Shown here: piece after piece, positions 1 to 12,285 of the stretch
Numbering within the stretch: the first letter of the stretch is position 1
Layout: each line of letters begins with the position of its first letter
Assembly (NCBI RefSeq): GCF_029407905.1
Contig: NC_073627.1
Coordinates: 127,113,697 to 127,177,696 of the forward strand
Direction of reading: 5' to 3'
DNA length: 64,000 bases
Origin: Bubalus kerabau
Taxonomy: Eukaryota > Chordata > Mammalia > Artiodactyla > Bovidae
Made by a program: the position numbers and the translations under genes
Notes under the pieces: generated by a model
The model's database searches: none
What the model was told of the DNA's origin: nothing
The model's input: the letters and a program-made list of their open reading frames with translations, nothing else

Positions 1-128
1 AGTCCTCGTTGCAGCATGCGGGATCTGTATTTGTTAGATGCGGGATCTACTTCCCTGACCAGAGATGGAACCCATGCCCCCTGCATTGGGAGCTCGGAGT
101 TTTAGCCATTGGAACACGAGGGAAGTCC
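1..128 (-). mobile_element. CHR-type tRNA-Glu SINE
   Basis: Read on the minus strand, it starts with the typical GGGACTTCCCT head, degraded. It carries the box B-like GGTTCCATCTCTGGTCAGGG and ends in AGATCCCGCATG. The motif ATGCGGGATCT is duplicated in the tail. Confidence 0.85.
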
Positions 129-149
129 CCACTGCTTTATTCTCAAAGC

Positions 150-620
150 TTTCTTCATGATATCTCCTGATTTGCCACCCACCTCCAATTTCTCTGTCTG
201 CTATATGTCATCAAACCCCTACTTAAGAGTTAAAGGTTCCTAGGCTTCCTATTTAGCCTTCCTTTCATCTCATTTTAGTGCGCGATGTGATCTCATCCAC
301 TTGCAGGGCTTAAAAAACAACCATTAACATTATTTCTAAATCTGAATTTGTGGCCCAGCCTTCTCAGTCCAAATCCAAATATCCAACTCCTTTTAGGGTA
401 CCTTTTTCCGCATGTTCCATGGGCATTTCAATTCAGTTTGCCGCAGTGAAGTTTTCCTCTTCCCCCACACCTGGCCTTTCTCCATTCTAATTTTCAGTGG
501 TGGTAGTCACCCTCCCAGTAACCTGGGAGCCGCTCCTGACTTCTCTTTTCTTTCTCAAACTCAGTCTGCCATGAAATCCTACCCATTTTACAGTTTACAT
601 GAGCATTTTCCTAGATGAGA
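150..620 (+). repeat. Ancient L2-like repeat remnant
   Basis: Text such as the GGGAGCCGCTCCTGACTTCTC region resembles the old mammalian L2-type consensus (…GGAGTCATCCTTGACTCCTC…). It is heavily diverged and the family assignment is tentative. The open frame at 412-618 inside it is not credible as a gene. Confidence 0.35.
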
Positions 621-2704
621 ATACAGTGTGGTTGAAGATAATAAGGAGGGATTGAGACTAGCCCTGACAGGAGAAGTTCTGTTGAGAAGTATTGGAAAAC
701 ATGGTTGGACTATCAAGTGGGAGAGTGACTTGAAAGAGGCCATACTCCATGGGAAATTTCACAGCTGATGTGGTGGTAGAACAACCAAACATTAGGCAGA
801 TAGATGAAATGGTCATTTCAAAGTAAATTTTAAAAAAGCAGTCACTTGAAAAATAGGAGTAACTTTGTAACCAGAGACAACCATTTCTCACATTTCATTG
901 ATGACATGAGGAAAAAAAAAAAACCTACAAAGTTCCAACTAAAAGATCAGAAAATCTGACCCTGAATTTAAATGGAAGTGCTACTAAAAAATAATAAATT
1001 CTCATTGAAGAAGATAAATTGAAATTAGGCATTAGTGATATAACTTGTAGACTGTGTTGAAAATAATTGTAAGAATGACATAATTTGATTGAAAGGTACT
1101 TATACATCAATTCCTTAGCTATAAATGATCTTTAAATTGAATATATATAGACATATTTTTTAATAAATCACCAAACTGAATTGTGATGATGATTTTCTGA
1201 AACATCTGCATTTCCATATTTCTCAGTAAAAATTTGAGGCTAAATAAGCTATGTTATAATATAGCATATGATATGATATATTATATATAGATAAACATAA
1301 GTAATTTCCATTTAATTTGGCTCAGATACTAACCAAATTAAAAAATGTACTTCCCTCACCAGTATAGTCAGTCAATAGGTAAATAGCTGGGAGAAAAAGT
1401 ACTACAAGTCAGGCAGCTCTATATACCATGTTTCAAAAGCAAAGGAAATTTAAAAAAAAAAAAAAAAACAAAACAAACAAAAAAAACTCAACATTCAGAA
1501 AACTAAAAATAAAATAAAATAAAAGTAATTGCAGTAAACACTGCACTTATGGGAAAAAAAACTACATTTATGAAGCAGATGTTTTAAAAAGTAAAAGCTT
1601 ACCCTCTTTATGTGAGGAAAGCATCAGGAATCTTATGGAAAGATTTCATTTTCGGTTTTTTGTTTATAATTGTTAAGAGGTTGTGAGTTTCAACACAGGA
1701 ACTGAGAGACAACGAGCGACCAGAGAATTACTGCTACCAGGAGTCAGCAGTTAAAAAAAAGAAAAAGACGTTAGAAAAAACTTCTAGGTGTGATAGATTT
1801 AAAACCAAAGCTTTTCCTCTTCCTCTTGGTCATTTTCTCCTTTTTTTCCTGATTGCATTTTCAACGATAAAATTCTATCAAATCGCTAAGTTACTTACAT
1901 GGGGGCCTGGAAAGTCCAAGGCATGGTGAGGATACATGTTAATTTCCATCCTGGAGCTCTGTACCTGGTGTCTGAATCAGTGAGCAGAGCAGCCGTTTGT
2001 TCTCTTGGTTTAACTACCACAGAGCAGTCATAAATAGGTGTCTGAATTCCAAACTAAATCTTGAGCTCCGCCTCTCTGAAAAGGAAGAAGAAAAAAAAAA
2101 AATGTGACTCTCAACTCTTCCTGTCTGCCTGGACAGTAGCTTAGAAGTAGGACAGTCAGTGTCTGAGTGTTAGTTTCCTGTTTTGGATGCACTATTCTAT
2201 CTGATGATTTTATTTTCCACTAGAAAAATTTTCTTCCTCTGAGTTTCTTAAAGGTAGAAACAAAAATCTACGATCAGAATCTCAATAGTGTTCTTCATAT
2301 TGGTTTCACACACAGGCAAAACATTTACTGATGTATTGTTTAGAGCAAAGAAGGAAAATAAAGAGATTAAACAAGAGAATTTACGGTTCCTCACAGTCAC
2401 AGGCCTCAAGATACTTAAAACCCTTAGTCTCCTGAGACTGAAGGAAAATCAGTACTGTTGCACTTTATCTAAGCTGCATCAGGACTGAAAACTGTTAATA
2501 CATTTTATAAGGGAGGAATCTTATATTTTGGGGGCTCAGGGACCCCCCCATAGCCAGATTGGTGGCAAGGGATATAGGCTGATGATTTGCTTATTTTGAT
2601 TTCACTGGTGTATGTTCATTTGAACACATCACCGTCCTAGCCTTATCTACCACATAACTGTACATTCTACTTAAGGAAAGCTAAGATTAGAAGTAATCTA
2701 TTTG
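621..2704. other. AT-rich intergenic DNA, nothing recognised
   Basis: No gene, RNA or confident repeat was seen. There is an A-rich simple stretch at about 1451-1490 and a TATA-rich stretch near 1255-1290. Confidence 0.5.
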
Positions 2705-2806
2705 GGGGAATTTCCTGGTGGTCTGGAGCTTTCACTGTGGGGGCTTGGGGTTCTATCCCTGGTTGAGAAGGTAAGATCCTGCAAGCTGCACAGCCAAAAA
2801 AAATAA
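2705..2806 (+). mobile_element. CHR-type tRNA-Glu SINE
   Basis: Sense copy with the head AATTTCCTGGTGGTCTGGAG, an internal GGTTCTATCCCTGGTTGAG box B and an A-rich tail after GCTGCACAGCC. Confidence 0.85.
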
Positions 2807-3673
2807 TCAGTTTTTAAGAAGAGAACACTCTATACTGCTGTTTTTAAATATGAATGAATGGAATGGGGGAGCATATAGCTGAGCATAGGCTAGCACATTT
2901 ACTGAACTATCACAGGCGGGCACAAACTGAGAAGTGAAATTGACTTAAAGAATAGTAAATAAAATCTAACTATGTATGAAAAGAATAATACCAAATGACC
3001 AAATGTTTGTCTCTGGACTGTGAGGATGATCCAGCTTTAGAGGTCTTTTGATATGATCTGTTACATTAACAAAAGAGAAAAATTACAAAAATTAGATTTT
3101 GAAAAAGTGTTTGCTACACCTGTTTCCAATTTAAAAAAACTGAAACCAAGAGAAAAGCTCTTTTTGTCATGTAGGATATCTGGAAACTTCCTTAACTCAT
3201 TAAAGTACAACAACCAAAATCCAGAGCAAGCATCACATGTGACGGTGAAACACAAAATCTGTTATGCTACTGCCACTTCCCAGTGAAGGTCCCACTTCCC
3301 AAGACATCATATTTGGGGGGAGTTCAACATGTGAGTTTGGGGGGCACAAATGTTTAGTTCATAACAATGCCTCTCAGGATGGGGCCCCTTTACTCAGACC
3401 ATCAAGATGACTGCAGGAGTGAAATAAACATTATGACAGGGTTAGGCTGAGGGAGGCTGGAGCTGAAATTCCCAGGTATTCTCCGTCTACCTCTGGGTGG
3501 CAATCATTCTCAAGGGAGGCAGTTCCATACCCCAGAGGGATATATTACAAAATGTGTATGGGGGGATAATCTTTATTTGTCACAATGAGCAGCAGATGCT
3601 TTTAGTTTTACTGGATAAGAATTTTTTTGCAATGTCAGAAATTGTCCTGCACGACAAAAATTTCTTCTGCCCC
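2807..3673. other. Intergenic, nothing recognised
   Basis: Overlapping small frames on both strands at 3053-3286 have no recognisable content. No repeat could be assigned. Confidence 0.45.
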
Positions 3674-3681
3674 AAATGATG

Positions 3682-3892
3682 GGATTCCTTGATGGCTCAG
3701 CAGGTAAAGAATCTGCCTTCAATGCAGGAGACGCAAGAGTTGCAGGTTCGACTCCTGGGTCAGAAGAACCCCTGGAGGAGGAAATGGCAACCCACTCCAG
3801 TATTCTTGCCTGGAAAATCCCATGGACAGAGGAGCCTGGTGGACTACAGTCCAAAGGGTTGCAAAGAGTCAGATGCGACTGAGCACAATAGC
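3682..3892 (+). mobile_element. Bov-tA SINE with target-site duplication
   Basis: A tRNA-derived head (GGATTCCTTGATGGCTCAGC…GGTTCGACTCC) is fused to the BovA body (CCAGTATTCTTGCCTGG…GAGTCAGATGCGACTGAGC). The flanking direct repeat AAATGATGGGA occurs at 3674-3684 and 3893-3903. Confidence 0.93.
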
Positions 3893-3903
3893 AAATGATG
3901 GGA

Positions 3904-5258
3904 ATATTCCTACTAAGAAATTCCACTGAAATATTTACATGTAGAAAGCTTATGGAATTTATAATTACATAAAAAATAATAGAATTGTCTCCTGCAATTT
4001 GGTTGGGAAGTTCAGGAGTGTTAGGCATCATGGATTCCCCTCCAGGCACAGAAATTCCTAGTTAATCATTACATATCAGTATTTATGGACTCTGAAGCAA
4101 ACCATGGTCTGGTCTTGAAGCAGTGCTGCAACCAGAGAAACCAGCTGGACCACCAAAGAGTAATTCTAAAATAACTCAAAAATTTTCTTATATTTCCCAA
4201 ATATGATGAAGGGTATACATAACCCTCAGCAGCATTTTCTGATTAATGTCCACTCTTCATTCCCATTCATCTCTTCACATCCAGTTTGCTTTTTCTCACA
4301 TAAAAACTCTGTTTTAAAAAAGTCCTCTCCCTTCTTTTCTGGTCTCTATCAGTAAAGCCCAGCGCTGAGAGCTGACCTGGGAAATATCTCATGGCTGGTT
4401 TTCAGGCTGCAGCTCTGGGGGCCCCATGGCTCAGCTGTGAGCAGTGTCCCTGGGCAGGCAATTCATGCAACAGCTGCCCTTCGGTTGCTCATATTTGTTA
4501 AGCACACATCAGGCCAAAGATGGGCCTGGCTGGTTGAAGAGTAAATATACAACGAGTTACTTTTAGGGTGCCAACTCCCTTGGTCCCTGTACAGACACCA
4601 AAAATGACAACACAGAAACAAAAAGGGCCCGTAGACTACAATGTGGGATGTGGGACATCTTACTGCTGAAGCCTGCTCTAGGCTGCAGCAAGGAGTTTCA
4701 CACTCTGAAGCCCTATTTTGAGGGGACTGGGGCAGAAGCCCCTTCCTCCTCAGAACCTAGAAGGCCTGAGAAATCATACCATGATAATCTCCCAGGGAAG
4801 GTAGGGAAGAGGATGGGAGATGTCCTCGAAGTTTCCCATTCTCTCGCAGTAAGTTGTCTTTTAAACAGAAACACACACCAAACAAGGTTATATATCAATC
4901 AGTTGACAAAAATATTGTGATCAGGGGCTTGCAGGATCCTAATCTTTTGCTTCTCTTAGATGCAATAAACAGTTTGGTATTCACTACCTTGGCCTTCACA
5001 GCAACTGTATAGACCCTAAGTACTGCAAAAAAAATGAGAATAATCTGTATTATGATGAACACAGAAATATATTTGGGCTTCACACACAGCCGTTTTCAGG
5101 GACTCCTCCTCACTTACCGAGGGTCCTGAGACCACTTTGAGAACTGCTGCTCCAGTACCCAGCAGTCCAACAGGCTGACACTGGGAGTAGACTCCATTAG
5201 CATCACCACAGCTATTTTGTTCATCTTTGTATTTCCAGAATCTGCACAGTGCCAAGCA
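3904..5258. other. Intergenic, nothing recognised
   Basis: No gene or confident repeat was found on either strand. Confidence 0.45.
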
Positions 5259-5259
5259 C

Positions 5260-5463
5260 ATGAAAGTCAAAGTGAAAATGAAGTCACTCAGTCATGTCTG
5301 ACTCTTTGCGACCCCATGGACTATACAGTCCGTGGAATTCTCCAGGCCAGAATACTGGTGTGGGTAGCCTTTCCCTTCAGGGGATCTTCCCAGCCCAGGG
5401 ATCAAACCCAGGTCTCTTGCATTGCAGGAGGATTCTTTATCAGCTGAGCCGCAAGGGGAGCCC
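5260..5463 (-). mobile_element. Bov-tA SINE
   Basis: Antisense copy: BovA body (CAGTCATGTCTGACTCTTTG, CCAGGCCAGAATACTGG) followed by the reversed tRNA head (GATCAAACCCAGGTCTC, CAGCTGAGCCGCAAGGGGAG). Confidence 0.92.
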
Positions 5464-5613
5464 CAAGTACATAGTAGCACTCAATGAATATAGTAGCATT
5501 CAATGAATTGTGAATTAAATTAAAATGGGCTAGGATAAAGTATTTATGAGATGGCGAAAGAAAGCTGAGACAGACAGAATGGCTTTTTTGGAGCTGAAGT
5601 TCAGTTCAGTCTT

Positions 5614-5766
5614 TTTGTTTGTTTGTTTTTGTGTTTTTGGCTGCACTGGGTGGCTTAGCTCTCTTAGATCAGGGATCTTAATTTAATTCCCTGATCAGGG
5701 GTTGAACCTAGGCACTTCACAGGGAAAGCACCATGTCCTAACTACTGGGCCGCCAGGGAATTTCCC
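5614..5766 (-). mobile_element. CHR-type SINE with 11-bp target-site duplication
   Basis: Reversed CHR copy with a T-rich tail at the low-coordinate end and the head AAATTCCCTGGCGGCC on the minus strand. A perfect direct repeat AGTTCAGTCTT lies at 5603-5613 and 5767-5777. Confidence 0.9.
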
Positions 5767-5777
5767 AGTTCAGTCTT

Positions 5778-6929
5778 AATCTTCATGATTTATGTCTAGG
5801 GTAGATTATTTGAACTATTAAAAGTGATTCAACATGTTTTAGATTACTGAAAGTGAGAACAACTATACCAAAGATATGAAAGAGGATTTTTTTAAAAGAA
5901 ATTCAGATGTAGAGAAAGCATACTCGTACTCAAAGAATATGATACATTGACAAATAAATACAAATCTATACTGATGAAATATCTTGATTATTAAAGTGGC
6001 TTTTGCAATGTTTGTTTTTTTAAGATGTAAGATTTAAAATCAGGCCTCACCTCCTGTTTTTCTGGTTACCGTGTTAACACTTATGTAAATTTTAACTACT
6101 CTAGGCTGGGAAACATTACATCATTGTTTCTTATCTTTTCTTATATAAACATAGCTAAGCATTGTGTTGATGAAATAACACACAGCTTTGATGAAATAAC
6201 AATTTGTAACTCTTTGTGTTAAATTTAGCCCCTGCCGTACTTCCGCTTGGCCTATGGCTTCTTCCACAGGAAAAATCAACAAATAACACTTCAAAGAGGG
6301 CCCATGATTAGATCCTGGTCCTAATATCCTGCACGGTGGGACCCTTGCCCCCAGAAAGTCAGAGGAGGAGCAGGTACAAAGCAGATTGCTAGAAACGGGT
6401 GGCCACAGGCCATGTGTTCCAGGAGAGGAGGAGATGGGAAATTACTGAGCAGAGGGTAAATTACAGAGGGCAGGGACTTTTAGGTGCCTCTAGAAATTTG
6501 AAGGAGGTCTGATTCCTAGATTACACATGACAAATGCTGCTGACCTGAGTGACGGTAACAGCAGGTGGGGCCAAGGCTGAGTAGAAGGATAAAGTACTCC
6601 AGTGAGACAATCAGAACCATGTCCTTGGGGACAGGCAGTCTGGGAGGAAGCAGGCACAGGGGATTGGGGTGCTGAGCAGGCAAGAGATGCCAGCTAGCCG
6701 TGGGGAAGCAGAACTGAGCTGTTTTGGCATAGTGGGGCCTGGACAGGAGATGGAGAAGAGAGGCTAAGGGTCCTGTTACAGGACTGGGGGCCTGGAGTTG
6801 AAGTACCCAAAAAGAACAAGGAGTAGGGGAAGACTGCCTCTCGTCTTCCTTCTGCGTGTGCAAGTTTGAGGTTGAGGAAGCACAGCACGCAAGCAAGGGA
6901 GGGGGGCACTCGCCATTGCCCTGCTGAAT
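5778..6929. other. Intergenic, nothing recognised
   Basis: A 147-codon minus frame at 6516-6959 is Cys/Leu/Pro-rich with no recognisable domain, so I treat it as chance. Confidence 0.45.
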
Positions 6930-7740
6930 TTGTTTTCCGAGGCAGTTGTAAGGAATCACTGCAGACTGGGTGGTTTCAAACTACATAAGTGCATCCCTCA
7001 GTCTAGAGGCTGTAAGTCCAAAATCTGGGGGCTGGCAGGGTCGCACCCCCTCTGCAGGCTCCAGGGGAGTAAACATTTTTAGTCTCTTCTTACTTCTAGG
7101 GGCTGACTGGACTGTGGTTTTGTTACTCCTGTCTCCTGTCTCCATGTGGCCTTTTTCCCTCCTGTGCATTTCTCCTCTGTGTCTCCTGTAAGGACCCTTG
7201 TCATTGGATTAAAGGCTTGCCTGGATGGTCTAGGATCAAATACCTAGTTCCCAAAACTATTTTTTCAGATAGGGTAATACCCACTGGTTCCAACGGTTTG
7301 ACGTGGATATACCTTTTGGGGGTGTGATGGGGGTGAATTTTATGTGTCAGTTTCTCTGGTCCATGGTGCCTAGATATGTGCTCAAACATTATTCAGGGAT
7401 TGTCCTCCATGCTCCATGATTGGGCCTCACTCAATCAGTTGAACGCCTGACTAAAACAAAGGCTGACCTCCCCAGAGCAGGAGGGACACTTCTGCCAGCA
7501 GACAGCCTTTGGACTTCATCTGCAATATTTGCTCTTCCTGAGTCTCCAGCCTAACTGCCTTTGGACTCAACTGCAATTCTTCCCTGAGTCTCTTCCTGGC
7601 ACTTCCCCCATCAGATTCTAGACTTGCCAAGCCCCCACAATCACATTTCCCAATTCCTTAAAATAAACCTCTTTCTCTCTTTGTAAATCAATACATCCTA
7701 TTGGCTCTGTTTCTCCGGAGAACCCTGACCAACACAGGGG
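6930..7740 (+). repeat. Old mammalian interspersed repeats (family not assigned)
   Basis: Two juxtaposed segments have the wording of very common mammalian repeats: AGAGGCTGTAAGTCCAAAAT … AAGGACCCTTGTCATTGGAT, then TTTTATGTGTCAGTTTCTCT … GGCTCTGTTTCTCCGGAGAA. I cannot name the families safely. Confidence 0.55.
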
Positions 7741-8120
7741 ACCACCATTCAACCTGCTACACGAGTACCTACTCCAGGCAAGGAGGGGACTTGTGAAAAC
7801 TTGAGACTTCCCCCTGAATGTGGGGATAAGTGTAAAGGTATCTTGCAGAGAACAAATCCACAAGTATTAGTTCCTGACACGGGATGCCATGGGTGTTCCA
7901 CCCTTTCTAAGGGTCTTCCTTTCCCAGTTCTTTTATTTCTTTTCATTTTCTATTAGTTAGGGTGTTTTCTTTCCAAATCCCCCACATGGCTCAGCAGATG
8001 GACTCATCACTGACTTCATGGAGAGAGAGAACCTTCCAAGGAAACTCCCTCCTTCTTCCTACCCTAGGCTGAACATTTGCTGTAGACTGACTCACTCTTC
8101 TTCGTGCCTGGAAGATAGTG
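7741..8120. other. Intergenic, nothing recognised
   Basis: No gene or confident repeat was seen. Confidence 0.4.
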
Positions 8121-8121
8121 A

Positions 8122-8220
8122 CAGGAGTGGGGCTGTGAAGTCAGCTGGAGCCAAGCTTGAATTCTGCCTCTGTCATTTACAGCTGACTGATCTTGGACAA
8201 GTTATTTAACTTTTCTAAGG
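8122..8220 (+). repeat. MIR SINE fragment
   Basis: It matches the MIR core: CTGCCTCTGTCATTTACAGC … GACAAGTTATTTAACTTTTC. Confidence 0.7.
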
Positions 8221-8704
8221 CTGACAGTACTTCTGAAGAGGTAACATTCAGAAGGCTGGTACCAAGTGGAAGGAGACACCAACGCAAAATGTACACGCAG
8301 CCCCTGACGCTCAGTGAGTTTCCTTGCTCTCTCCAGACCCAGACAGAATGATGACAAGGCCCTCGTGAGTGATCACCACAGTGGTGGAGACAGTGTATGC
8401 TGTCTGATGACTGCCCGTCTGATCTGCTTGTAATTATGCTGTTTTGTTTCTCCTGAAATCCACTTTAAATCAATTCTTTTTCTAAACGTAGCCTTGTCCT
8501 AGATAATATTTGTGAAACCATAGGTTTAACTTGCTAATTATATATATTTTCCAGTGCACAGTAAATACACTTTGTCACTCATTCAACGGTGCCTTTTATG
8601 ATCTTAATAGGATTAACATGCTAATTATAGATCTTTTTTCTAATATGCATCAAAATGAATACATTCAGGCAGTCATTCATTCAGCAGGTATTAGAGTGTC
8701 TTTT
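8221..8704. other. Intergenic, nothing recognised
   Basis: AT-rich from about 8450; no repeat could be assigned. Confidence 0.4.
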
Positions 8705-8706
8705 TA

Positions 8707-8785
8707 TTGGGTTGACCCAAAATTTCGTTCAGTTTTTCCATAACATCTAATGGAAAAACCTGAACAAACTTTTGGGCCAATCCAA
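8707..8785. mobile_element. Palindromic mini-mariner (non-autonomous DNA transposon)
   Basis: A 79-bp near-perfect inverted repeat. The left arm TTGGGTTGACCCAAAATTTC pairs with the right arm, which ends CAAACTTTTGGGCCAATCCAA. TA dinucleotides flank both ends (8705-8706, 8786-8787), as for Tc1/mariner insertion. Confidence 0.9.
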
Positions 8786-9126
8786 TATGTACAAACAGGC
8801 TGGCAGAGCTCTAAGCTCTGAGCACCAGGCAAGGCAGTGGACCCCAGACCCCACTCACTCCCAGGGCTGAGAGGGTCAGTGGATGACCTGCTGCACTGGT
8901 TAGGAAGCTCTGTCGTGTGTTTACCAAGACACCTGGTCAGGGTGCACTAAAGTCCAGACTGGAGGCTTTCTTCTGCTCTGCGTTTGCCCCTGTGCAATGG
9001 GAGGCAGGTTAGAAAGGACAGGGGTCTATTTTAACCCTGGGTGTTTTCTTGTTTTCCATCTAATTCTTCCTTGTAGGTGACTGAAAGAAAAATTCATGAC
9101 TCATGCCTGCTCTGTGGGTTTGGCTG

Positions 9127-9128
<2 letters not shown>

Positions 9129-9167
<39 letters not shown>
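9129..9167 (+). repeat. (GT)n microsatellite
   Basis: About 19 uninterrupted GT units. It is likely polymorphic in length. Confidence 0.98.
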
Positions 9168-9168
<1 letters not shown>

Positions 9169-11298
9169 CTCACCCTCTTCCTTCCCCTGAGGGGCCCACA
9201 TTCTTCTCACAAGGCTGCCCTGGGCTTCAGGCAAGGCCCTGTTAAAATGGCGAGACTCAACTTTGGGGGAGACTCAGCTTTGGGGAGAGCATAGGAGGTG
9301 CCGCCTTGAGACTCTAAGCCAAGGGCCTTAGCGGGCCTTACCTGAGCCCGTCAGTCACACCTGTGCTTCCACAGGCTGCCTCCCTCCCACCTGCAGCGTG
9401 ATCTGGGGACTGGGCTTTGTCAATATGTCCTTTGTAACACCTTTTCAGCCTGTCCCTTTCTCCAAGGGCTTCCTCTCTGAGTATCTGCATGTGTCTCTAG
9501 GGCAAAAACAAATACAACCAGTGCAAACCAGTTCTCCCTGTTAATGTCCCCTGCATGTCAGCGCCCCGCCTCTCCCTCCTCGTGAAAGCATATTGGGAGA
9601 ATGGAGTACACTTAGGGTCTCCGCCTGCCAACCACCCACTCATTCCTGACTTTCCCCATCTGTCTTCAGGTCCTGCCACACTCCTGAAATGGCTCTCCTA
9701 AGAGCCAGCAGTGACCTTCCCAGGCCCCTCGCTGACCCGGTAGCCTGGGACATGTGGACCCTCCCCAGCCACCAGCACCAGACGGCCACGAGCTGCCCCA
9801 TCTCAAGGCTTCTCCCCCATCTCCTCCTGCCCGCAGGTCCAGGGCACCCAGAGTCCAGGGCCGTCTGGCCCTCCCGTTGCCCGCACTCATATTCTCCTGC
9901 AGCAGCCCCTCTGTGTCCCCCTTTCTGCCCGGCATCGGCCCTTGGCCTTAGCGAGAGAGAAAGGCTGCCTTCTCCTTCCCTCTCGGAGCCCAGAACTAAA
10001 AACAGAAATGCCCAAAGCCTCATGACCAGGCCTCTGGGAAGGCTAGCAGGAACAGCTCAGGGTTTCAGAAAATAAATGTGAGCCTGGGAGCAGGTGACCC
10101 AAAGAATGAGGAGATTCATAAAGAACAGGGTGCGGCAGACCGGCCGCACTGCCTCTGTTGACAGGGAGCCAGCTGGGGAGCTGCCGGGGCCAAATGCAGA
10201 CTTGGGTGCCTAGGTCGGGGCTGAGGGAGGTGACAGTCCCAGCTTATCATCATAGACTATGGACGGGAAGGCAACCTGGGTGTCAGCTGAGAGTGAAGTC
10301 AAACCTTCAGCTTAAGCACCCATGGAGGGAACACAGGGAGAAGGCAGGGCTCCTGAGGCACCAGACTGTGTCAGGACAACCTGAGTGAGTCTCCTCCAGT
10401 AACAGTGACAGGGAGACAGAGGCCCCGGAAAGTGTCCCAGGAACAGCCCGTGGGCAGGGCCTTCTCCCCGCCGCCGCTTCAGGCTCCCCCAGCCACCCAC
10501 ACTGTACCAGCTTGGAGGCCTTTACACACATGCTCCTTTTATCAAACAGTGGCAATACCTGCTTTAAACAGCAGCGGGTTCTGAATGCAACCAGTAGAAG
10601 TTTCTCCACTCTTCAGGAAACAGGCATCTTGGGGAGGAACAAAGGGTGCTTTCCCAGAGCTGTGTCCCAGTGCCACTGGAACCGGAGGCCCAAATTCCTC
10701 AAACACCCTAGAATGTAATGAGGGAGTAGAAACAGGTGGCTCCCATCTACCTGATTACGGTGGCAGCTTCCAGAGGCAGAGGAGATCTATTAGCGTCAGG
10801 CAAAATTCCCGCCCCAGGCTCTGGTTTCTATCAACAAATATATGTCAATAAGTTGCAGAACCCCTAACACACTAGTCTGGGCTGTATGTATGTGTACGTG
10901 TCTTTGATGGGGGAACGTTCATGAGAATATAAAATAAAGCACGCAGGCACAGAGAGGAGGAATAGAAGAGACGGGCGGTAGGGTGGGTGACACCTGGAGG
11001 CAGAACTCGAGAGTCAGAGGACACGAGGCCTGAAGAGACTCCTGGGGCCATCCCAGATCTTATGCTTGAAAGGTCTCCCAAAAGTTGTCCTGCGTTTTGA
11101 GGAGATGGTGTCCAAAAACAGGAGTGTTGATAAAGTAGAAGTAAAAAGCACTGTTGATCAGGAGGCCACACGGATGAGAAGAGCCTGGGGTCTGGCAGCA
11201 GCAGGGCAGTGATATGGTTCAGCTAATTAGGCTTGTTAGGCACACCTGGACCTGTCCCTGCTTTCCCTCTGCCTCTGTCTCTGCTCTTAAGGGGTGGC
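9168..11298. other. GC-richer intergenic stretch without a supported gene
   Basis: Between about 9400 and 10500 the base composition is GC-rich and frames are open on both strands (for example 9640-10075). These are overlapping, low-complexity and domain-free, which fits chance open frames in GC-rich DNA. No splice-bounded exon was recognised. Confidence 0.45.
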
Positions 11299-11312
11299 TC
11301 AAAATCAAAACT

Positions 11313-11503
11313 GGACTTTCCTGGTGGCTCAGCTGGTAAAGAATCCGCCTGCAGTGTGGGAGACCTGGGTTCAATCCCTTGGTTGGGAAGATCTCCTGGA
11401 GAAGGGAAAGGCTACCGACTCCAGTATTCTGGCCTGGAGAATTCCATGGACTGTATAGTCCATGGGGTCAAAAAGAGTCAGACACAGCTGAGCAACTTTC
11501 ACT
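11313..11503 (+). mobile_element. Bov-tA SINE with perfect 14-bp target-site duplication
   Basis: The tRNA head GGACTTTCCTGGTGGCTCAG is followed by the BovA body ending GAGCAACTTTCACT. The direct repeat TCAAAATCAAAACT is at 11299-11312 and 11504-11517 with no mismatch, implying a fairly recent insertion. Confidence 0.96.
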
Positions 11504-11517
11504 TCAAAATCAAAACT

Positions 11518-12159
11518 AATAAATTAAACCTTTTTCCGTCCTGATTTTCCTTTTTTACTTAATGATAAACTTATTTTGTATGAGATATGAGGCAAGTATA
11601 GAAGAATGCAACAACCCAGGTTTACAATTTTAGCATTATGCCATTTTGCATCAGATCTTGCAGTTGAGAGAGGAAATATCGCAGATGCCATGGATCTGTG
11701 GATCCAGTCTTTCTAAGAAGCTGCTTCCCTCCATCAGCCACATGGTCAGTGGGGCTGCCTTGCGGGAGTGGACCACACAATCCCTTTGAGAGTGATGTAG
11801 GAAGGCAGGCATTGACGTGGTCCTAAGTTCCCTCTCTCTTGCTCAGGAAGGCCAGCAGACAGCAGAGGGTGGATGTGTGGGCAGGTCTGTTGGGAGGTGA
11901 GGTCTAAAGAAACAGGATATCTAAAGAAGCTTTCAAGCCGTACCCATGTATTTAAGAGCTCCCGCCCAAGCACTGCCTCCAGTTTTTCTTGTTTAGGACT
12001 TTAGTCTTGCTGGTTGTCCTTTCACTCACATCTTTATTGAATTTTATACCCTTATTTACCATGTACCCTTTTAACCACCGTGGTTTATGAACCATCACTG
12101 TAATTTTCCACTTATGTGATTTGATCTGCAGATAGGCACTACAATACTTAATCAAATAT
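11518..12159. other. Intergenic, nothing recognised
   Basis: No gene or confident repeat was seen. Confidence 0.4.
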
Positions 12160-12285
12160 TTCCTGTTTATTCACCTACAAAATTAGGACAATAATACCTA
12201 GTTCAAAGTTTTCCCAAGGGTTACGATAATATATGTAAATCACCTAGTGCAGTAATTGGCAATATAATAGTAAATGTTTTTTCCT
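12160..12285 (+). repeat. Probable MIR 3' portion
   Basis: The order of elements (ACAAAATTAGGACAATAATA, then a GTGCAGTAATTGGCA-like segment) matches the back half of MIR, strongly diverged. Confidence 0.4.

Noticed and set aside
3753..3790. tRNA-like box B sequences in SINEs
   Set aside because: The GGTTCGA boxes belong to tRNA-derived SINEs. No complete cloverleaf or anticodon stem supports a functional tRNA gene.
3676..3898. Overlapping plus-strand frames (GSAGKESAFNAGDARV…)
   Set aside because: These are translations of a Bov-tA SINE, and the same peptides recur at every such SINE.
9129..9167. Spaced repeats suggesting a CRISPR array
   Set aside because: This is a simple microsatellite in vertebrate DNA. 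No repeat-spacer structure occurs anywhere in the window.
9640..10075. Long frames on both strands in GC-rich DNA
   Set aside because: They mirror each other, are low-complexity and have no domain or splice context. GC-rich DNA makes stops rare.
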